From assembly GCF_000522985.1 (NCBI RefSeq), contig NZ_CP007128.1:910220-974219 (forward strand): a DNA stretch of 64,000 nucleotides, written 5' to 3'. The notes beneath the pieces are model-generated. The model was given only the letters and a program-made list of their open reading frames with translations, had not been told where the DNA came from and made no database searches. Of the stretch, positions 59,293 to 64,000 are shown piece after piece. The stretch is from Gemmatirosa kalamazoonensis. Lineage in GTDB: Bacteria > Gemmatimonadota > Gemmatimonadetes > Gemmatimonadales > Gemmatimonadaceae. Position 1 is the first letter of the stretch; the number at the start of each line of letters is the position of its first letter. Position numbers and translations under genes: made by a program.

Positions 59293-59983
59293 CGACGCGC
59301 GCCGGCACCCCCGCCACCACCGAGTACGGCGGCACGTCGCGCGTCACCACCGCGCCCGCGGCGACCACGCTTCCCTCGCCCACCGACACGCCGGCGAGCA
59401 CCGTTGCCCCAGCGCCTAACCAGCAGTCGCGCCCGATCGTCACCGCCGCGCGCCGCACGCCCTGCGCGCGGATCGGCCGGTCCACGTCGTCGGTGCGGTG
59501 GTTCTCGGAGAAGATCCGCACGCCCGGCCCCATGATGACGTCGTCGCCGATCGTGATCCCCCCCTGCGCGCCGAGGAACGCGCCCGCGCCGACCGCCACG
59601 CGGTCGCCGAGCGTCATCCCCTCGCCGAGCTCCGCGAGCACGCCGGTGCACGTGAGCGTCGCCCGCCGCGCGACCGTGACGTTGCGGCCTAACGCGATCC
59701 CGCCGCGCGACAGCGCATCGACGCACGCGCCGTCCTCGAGGATGAGCCCCGGCCCGGCGCGGAGCTGGTGTGCGTGGGCGACGACGACCCACCGCCCACG
59801 GAATACGGTGCCGCGCACACCCGCCGCGCGCAGCCGCAGCGGCAGCCCGCGCGCGACCTGCCACCCGCGCCGCCACAGCACCTCGGCGAGCTGACGGTCG
59901 GAGAGCGGCGTCGCGATCCGGTACGACGGGTCGCGCTTGAGCCGCGCGACCACGCGCTCGACGAGCGATTGGAGGCGGCTCAT
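59225..59983 (-). CDS. Left-handed beta-helix (hexapeptide) acyltransferase
   Basis: The 252-residue protein has an N-terminal helical part, then hexapeptide repeats (GPGLILEDGACVDALSRGG, IALGRNVTVARRATLTC, GMTLGDRVAVGAGAFLGA). FSENHRTDDVDRPIRAQG has the loop His, and IGRDCWLGAGATVLAGVSVG with VVAAGAVVTRDVPPYSVVAG completes the fold. This is the WcaF/VatD-like group that acetylates exopolysaccharide sugars. It is coupled to the GT4 gene upstream (ATGA). Confidence 0.93.
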   Translation of the reverse strand: MSRLQSLVERVVARLKRDPSYRIATPLSDRQLAEVLWRRGWQVARGLPLRLRAAGVRGTVFRGRWVVVAHAHQLRAGPGLILEDGACVDALSRGGIALGRNVTVARRATLTCTGVLAELGEGMTLGDRVAVGAGAFLGAQGGITIGDDVIMGPGVRIFSENHRTDDVDRPIRAQGVRRAAVTIGRDCWLGAGATVLAGVSVGEGSVVAAGAVVTRDVPPYSVVAGVPARVVRARRPDVASLPRAGRARRGGP

Positions 59984-61134
59984 GCGACGGGTCCGCGGGC
60001 GCGCGGCGCCGCGGCCGCGGCGTGGACCGAGTCGAGCAGTTGCCGCGCCGAGCGCTCCCACGTGAACGCGGCGGCGCGCGCGAGCCCCGCGTCGCGCATC
60101 GCCGCGGCGCGCCGCTCGTCGAGCGCGATCGCGTCGATCGCCGCGGCGATGGCCGCGTCGTCGGTCGGGTTCACGAGCGTCGCAGCGCCGCCGCACGTCT
60201 CGGCCAGCGCCGGCACGTTCGACACGATCACCGGCGCGCCCGCGGCCATCGCCTCGAGCGGCGTGAGCCCGAATCCCTCGTCGAGCGACGGGCAGCAGAA
60301 CACCGTCGCCGTCGCGTACAGCACGCGCAGCGTCTCGTCGTCCACCGCGCCGACGAGCGACACGCGGTCGGCGACGCCGGCGCGCGCCGCGGCGTCGGCG
60401 AGATCCTCGCCCGTGCCGTCGGACGCGCCGGCCACGACGAGCCGCAGGTCGCGCGCGCGCAGTCGCGCCATCCCGCGCACGAGCGACGCCACGTTCTTGC
60501 GCGCGCTCACCCGCCCCGCGTACAGCACGAACCGCTCGTGCAGCCCGAGCGCGAGCCACACGCGCGCGATCGCGGCGGGCGACAGCCGCTCGCGCGGCAC
60601 GAACGCGGCGTCGACCGCGTTGGGCACGACGTCCACGCGCTCCGGCGTCGCGTAGCCGAGCGTGACGAGGCGAGCGCGTTCGCTCGCCGACACCGTGCAT
60701 ACGCGGTCGGCGCCGGCCGTGAGGCGACGGAGCGGCGCGAAGTACAGCCGCTCGCTCCACGTGAACAGATCCGGCCGCGTCTCGAAGATCGCGTCGTGCA
60801 CGAACGCCACGCGCGCATGGCGTGCCGCGCGCGCCGGCGGCACGAAGTTCTGGTAGACCACCGCGTCGAGCCGCAGCGCGTCGGCCGCCCACGGCACCAC
60901 GCACACGTTCGACACGCCGTTGTTCCCCGCCCACACGTAGTGCCGTCGCTCCGGCGGCACGAGCTCCGCGCCGGCGCTCGGCGCGCGCTCGCCGCGCGAC
61001 CGGCCGTCGAGGAAGAGGTGCAGCTCGTCCTCGGGGCCGGTGACGGCGGTCAGCGCGGTCACGAGGTTGCGCACGACCCGCCTGCCGCTCGGCGGTCCGC
61101 GGTGCAGCCACTTCGCCTCGACGCCGATCCGCAC
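59980..61134 (-). CDS. Family 4 glycosyltransferase (mannosyltransferase-like)
   Basis: GTG 61134 gives 384 residues beginning VRIGVEAKWLHRGPPSGRRVV. Then come VVYQNFVPPARAARHARVAF, VCTVSASERARLVTLGYATP, FVLYAGRVSARKNVASLVRG and VFCCPSLDEGFGLTPLEAMAAG, the GT4 E-x7-E motif. The plan matches mannosyltransferases of exopolysaccharide loci. The start is 13 nt after the chain-length gene. Confidence 0.93.
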   Translation of the reverse strand: MRIGVEAKWLHRGPPSGRRVVRNLVTALTAVTGPEDELHLFLDGRSRGERAPSAGAELVPPERRHYVWAGNNGVSNVCVVPWAADALRLDAVVYQNFVPPARAARHARVAFVHDAIFETRPDLFTWSERLYFAPLRRLTAGADRVCTVSASERARLVTLGYATPERVDVVPNAVDAAFVPRERLSPAAIARVWLALGLHERFVLYAGRVSARKNVASLVRGMARLRARDLRLVVAGASDGTGEDLADAAARAGVADRVSLVGAVDDETLRVLYATATVFCCPSLDEGFGLTPLEAMAAGAPVIVSNVPALAETCGGAATLVNPTDDAAIAAAIDAIALDERRAAAMRDAGLARAAAFTWERSARQLLDSVHAAAAAPRARGPVA

Positions 61135-61147
61135 GCGTCGCCCGCGC

Positions 61148-62197
61148 TCAGGCGCGTCGCCGCTCGCCGACGAGCGCGACGCCGGCCGCGGCGACGAGCC
61201 CCACGACGAACGCGCCCAACGCGATCGCCGCCGTGTGCCGCGGGCGCGCCTCCACGAGCCCCTCCGGCGCGTCGAGCACCGTCACGACCGGCGTGTTGCG
61301 CACCGCCTCGATGCTCGCCACCTCGTAGCGCTGCGCGATCGTCGTGTAGATCTGCTGCGCGAGCGACACGCGCCGCTCCAGCTCCGTCTCGCGCGCGGCG
61401 AGACGCGGCGACCTGGAGAAGTCGATGTTCCCCGTCCGGAACTCGGCGAGCGCCGACTCCGCGGCGCGCAGCGTGTCGAGCGCGGCCCCCGCGCGGCGCG
61501 CGTCGAACTCGCGCTCGGCGCCCGCCTGCGTCTGCCGCCGCCGCAGGTTGAACTCGTTTACGAGATCGAGCAGCCGGCGGGCGAGCAGCGCCGAGAGCTG
61601 CCGGTTGCGCGTCCGCACCTCGAGGCGCACGACACCGGTCGGCCGGTCGACGGTGACGGTGAGGATCTTCTTCGCGAGCCCGCGCATCGCCTCCAGCTCG
61701 CGGTCCGTCTCCGTCTTTCCGCCGGGATCGAGGTAGTCGAGCAGCGTGCCGCGGAACGCGCGGCCGCCGTGCTCACCCGGCGCGCTCGCGTCGTAGCGCG
61801 TGACGACCGCCTCGTGCAGCAGCGCGTTCGAGGTCAGCAGGTCGCCGTAGAACTGCGCCGACAGGCTCGCCGACCCCGAGGCCGCCGCGGCGAGCGCCGG
61901 GATGCCGAGCTGCGAGGCCACCGCGCCTAACGAGCCGAGCGCGGAGCTTCCCGGCGACGGCTCCGACGCGAGGAACGCGGCGTGCGCGGCGTACAGTCGC
62001 GGGCGCATCATCGAAAGCGCGCCGGCGACGAGCGCGAGCGCGGCGGGCACCACGGCGAGCAGCCGCCACCGGCGCCGCAGCGCGTCGAGGTACGGGCCGA
62101 GCGCGTCGGGGTCGGGCGGAGCCTGGCGCGGCGGCAGCGCCGGGGGCGTGTACCGCACCGGCGCCGCGCCTAACGATGCCCGCTCGCTTGGCGTCAT
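61148..62197 (-). CDS. Chain-length determinant (Wzz/PCP) protein
   Basis: The 349-residue protein has a short cytoplasmic start and a first membrane span (LLAVVPAALALVAGALSMM). The periplasmic helical domain includes SAQFYGDLLTSNALLHEAVV and long coiled helices (RRRQTQAGAEREFDARRAGA, RETELERRVSLAQQIYTTIA). NTPVVTVLDAPEGLVEARPR precedes the second span (AIALGAFVVGLVAAAGVALV). It lacks a tyrosine-kinase domain. It sets polymer length together with the export protein, whose gene overlaps it by 4 nt. Confidence 0.92.
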   Translation of the reverse strand: MTPSERASLGAAPVRYTPPALPPRQAPPDPDALGPYLDALRRRWRLLAVVPAALALVAGALSMMRPRLYAAHAAFLASEPSPGSSALGSLGAVASQLGIPALAAAASGSASLSAQFYGDLLTSNALLHEAVVTRYDASAPGEHGGRAFRGTLLDYLDPGGKTETDRELEAMRGLAKKILTVTVDRPTGVVRLEVRTRNRQLSALLARRLLDLVNEFNLRRRQTQAGAEREFDARRAGAALDTLRAAESALAEFRTGNIDFSRSPRLAARETELERRVSLAQQIYTTIAQRYEVASIEAVRNTPVVTVLDAPEGLVEARPRHTAAIALGAFVVGLVAAAGVALVGERRRA

Positions 62198-64000
62198 CGA
62201 CGCAGCACCACGGCGATCGTCGTCAGGGCGCCGAGGATCTGCGCGAGCACGGCGAGCTTCTGCACCGACTCCACGCTGTGGTCCGCCGGGTCGCGCTCCG
62301 TCACGTACACCACGCTCCCCGGCTTCGGCGTCGGCACCACGTCGGGCATCATCCGCCGCGCGACCGCGCTCTCCACTGCGCCGTCCGGCTGCGTCACGTA
62401 CGCGCGCCGCATCTCGCCGGTCCGCGTCGTGCCGCCGGCGGCGCGCACGTAGTAGTCGAGCGACTTGCCCGGCACCCACGCCACCGCCCGCGGCGCGTTC
62501 ACCGCGCCCTGCACTTCCACCACGCCGCTGTACGCCGGCAGGTGCACCGAGTCGCCGTCCTGCAGCAACAGGTTGTCGCGATAGTGCGCGTCGCGCAGCA
62601 CGCTCGGCAGGTCGACGCCGATGCGACCCACGTTCCCATGTGCGCGGTAGAACACGATGCCGCCCGCGTACGCCGTCTTCGTCGGCCCGCCGGCGCGCTG
62701 CAGCAGATCGCTCAGCCGCTCGTCCTTCGCCAGCAGCGTGTAGGTGCCGGGGAACCGCACCTCGCCCGTGAGCGTCACGCGCCGCGCGCGCTCCGCCGCG
62801 CCGTCGGGCTGCGCGAACACGAGCACGTTCGCGTACGGCTCCAGTGCGACCTCCGGCGCCGCGCGCGGCCCGGCCTGTCCGTCGTTCTGCGCGCCGCGGT
62901 CGGCGACGAGCAGGTACGTCGAGTCGAGCGGCACGCGTCGCGCGACGGCGAGGCGCGCGCTGCCGTCCGCCGGGGGCGTCGCGATCTCGGCCTCGCCGAG
63001 GTACGCGCGGCGGTCGAGCCCTCCCGCGACGAGCACGAGGTCGCGCAGCGTCATCCCCTCGCGGTACGCGTACCGCCCGGGACGCCGCACCGCGCCAGTG
63101 ATGGCGACGAACGTCGCCGGTCGCATGTCGCCCACCGCGAACACGCGCACCTCGTCGTCGTCCTGGAGCACGACGTCCTCGCTCGTCGCGCCGCTCGCGT
63201 CCTTGAACGCGGTGCGCAGCTGCACGCGCGACGAGTCGGCGGGGCGCAGTCGCGACACGAGCACCTGCCCGAGATACGCGTCGGGCTTCAGCCCACCGGC
63301 CATGCGCACCGCGTCCGCGAGCTTCATCCCCGGCGTGAACCCCACCATGCCGGGGCTCCACACGTCGCCCTTCACCGTCACGCGCCGCGCGACGCGGTCG
63401 CTCACCGGGAAGACGCGCAGGACGTCCCCATCCTCGAGTGGGAAGGCTGGAACTCGGGACTCGGGACTCGGGACTCGGGACTCGGGAACCGCTCCCTCCC
63501 GAGTCCCGAGTCCCGAGTCCCGAGTCCCGACGCTCGCTACGTCGATCACCACGCGCCCCGCGTCGCCGCCGGCGCGCTCGTTAGGCGGCAGGATGCGCGA
63601 CACCTGCACGCGACGGCGCACCGCGGCAGCCGTGAAACCGCCGGCGGCGCGCATCACGTCGGCCATCGTCTCGCCGGGGCGCAGCTCGTAGGTCGCCGGG
63701 CGCACGATCTCGCCGTGCACGCGCACGCGCGCGCCGTGCACCGGCACGAACACCACGTCGCCCGACTGCAGCCGCGGGTCGTGCGAGCCGTCGGCGCGCA
63801 GCAGGTAGTCATAGAGATCCAGCGTGTCCACGATGCGCCCGCCGCGCCGCACCTCGACGCGCCGCAGGCTGCCGTTCTCCGTCGGGCCGCCGGCCGCGTA
63901 CAGCGCGGTGAGTGCCGTGCCCGCGCTCGACACGCGATAGCTCCCCGGCTCCGCGACGTCGCCGAGGACGTAGATCTGGTTCGTGTGCAGCCGCGCGACG
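62194..64000 (-). CDS. Polysaccharide export protein with SLBB domains (Wza-like), 5' end outside window
   Basis: About 602 residues are present and the start lies beyond the window. Repeated SLBB-type units are visible (LHTNQIYVLGDVAEPGSYRV, ARVRVHGEIVRPATYELRPG, RRVTVKGDVWSPGMVGFTPG, ATFVAITGAVRRPGRYAYRE, RRVTLTGEVRFPGTYTLLAK, GVVEVQGAVNAPRAVAWVPG). One C-terminal membrane helix follows (LAVLAQILGALTTIAVVLRR). It forms the outer-membrane/periplasmic export channel. About 28 residues near DVASVGTRDSGLGTREG are encoded by palindrome C2, in frame, between two SLBB units. Confidence 0.92.
   Translation of the reverse strand, partial: VARLHTNQIYVLGDVAEPGSYRVSSAGTALTALYAAGGPTENGSLRRVEVRRGGRIVDTLDLYDYLLRADGSHDPRLQSGDVVFVPVHGARVRVHGEIVRPATYELRPGETMADVMRAAGGFTAAAVRRRVQVSRILPPNERAGGDAGRVVIDVASVGTRDSGLGTREGAVPESRVPSPESRVPAFPLEDGDVLRVFPVSDRVARRVTVKGDVWSPGMVGFTPGMKLADAVRMAGGLKPDAYLGQVLVSRLRPADSSRVQLRTAFKDASGATSEDVVLQDDDEVRVFAVGDMRPATFVAITGAVRRPGRYAYREGMTLRDLVLVAGGLDRRAYLGEAEIATPPADGSARLAVARRVPLDSTYLLVADRGAQNDGQAGPRAAPEVALEPYANVLVFAQPDGAAERARRVTLTGEVRFPGTYTLLAKDERLSDLLQRAGGPTKTAYAGGIVFYRAHGNVGRIGVDLPSVLRDAHYRDNLLLQDGDSVHLPAYSGVVEVQGAVNAPRAVAWVPGKSLDYYVRAAGGTTRTGEMRRAYVTQPDGAVESAVARRMMPDVVPTPKPGSVVYVTERDPADHSVESVQKLAVLAQILGALTTIAVVLRR
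63452..63530. repeat. Palindromic element family C, copy 2, inside the export-protein gene
   Basis: GGGACTC and GAGTCCC heptamers flank a short centre (GGGAACCGCTCCCTCCCG). The centre matches copy 1 at 54141 except for a few bases. The encoded peptides (GLGTRDS, ESRVPSP) are the same in both host genes. Confidence 0.9.

Noticed and set aside
10156..63530. Insertion sequences bounded by the palindromes
   Set aside because: No transposase-like reading frame lies between or beside any pair, and the palindromes themselves are only 50-160 bp apart from the 15-bp array.
1..64000. tRNA, rRNA or riboswitch genes
   Set aside because: I looked for cloverleaf ends, conserved rRNA cores and long structured leaders and saw none that I could support. 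A covariance-model search would be decisive.

Overview
The window is very GC-rich (above 70% by eye), has densely packed genes with many 4-nt ATGA/GTGA overlaps, and carries no rRNA, tRNA, transposase, prophage or CRISPR array that I can recognise. The gene set (paired M16 peptidases, DinB-like proteins, ECF sigma/FecR/TonB receptor, DoxX paralogues, a PEP-CTERM protein, a large exopolysaccharide locus) fits a free-living Gram-negative soil bacterium, most likely a Gemmatimonadota such as Gemmatirosa. That placement is inference from composition and gene types, not from a marker gene.

Layout. 1-3.2 kb: a possible sphingolipid group (serine-palmitoyltransferase-like enzyme, GNAT protein, divergent Aur1-like PAP2 protein). 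3.2-5.8 kb: small exported proteins, an esterase and a PaiB-like flavoprotein. 5.8-10.1 kb: a FecI/FecR/FecA-type signalling set whose receptor gene is frameshifted. 10.1-26.2 kb: mixed housekeeping and secreted genes (ornithine cyclodeaminase-like, DinB-like, M20 and M16 peptidases, iron-type alcohol dehydrogenase, beta-propeller, extradiol-dioxygenase-like). 26.3-38.6 kb: three DoxX genes, a metallo-hydrolase and a PLP decarboxylase diverging from a 25-bp gap, and a probable sigma-54 unit (lipoprotein, enhancer-binding protein, TPR protein) followed by a PEP-CTERM protein. 38.7-41 kb: a SufR-like regulator with an operator in its promoter, then a Rieske/FAD reductase. 41-64 kb: an exopolysaccharide locus. 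Its left half is one long leftward run (nucleotidyltransferase, three radical SAM enzymes, three methyltransferases, amidohydrolase, two glycosyltransferases, HPr-kinase-like protein). Its right half is the polymer machinery (initiating sugar transferase, glycosyltransferases, flippase, O-antigen-ligase-like protein, acyltransferase, chain-length and export proteins).

Three features stand out. First, at least eight families of palindromic elements built from short iterated units are scattered through the window. Several lie in frame inside exopolysaccharide genes, and two copies of one family mark the breaks in the radical SAM operon. Second, the octamer GCCTAACG/CGTTAGGC recurs roughly every 1.2 kb, far above chance. 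Third, several genes have a -10-like hexamer only 5-9 nt before the start codon, which points to leaderless transcription. Four genes are broken by what looks like one missing base each, so sequencing error must be excluded before they are called pseudogenes.
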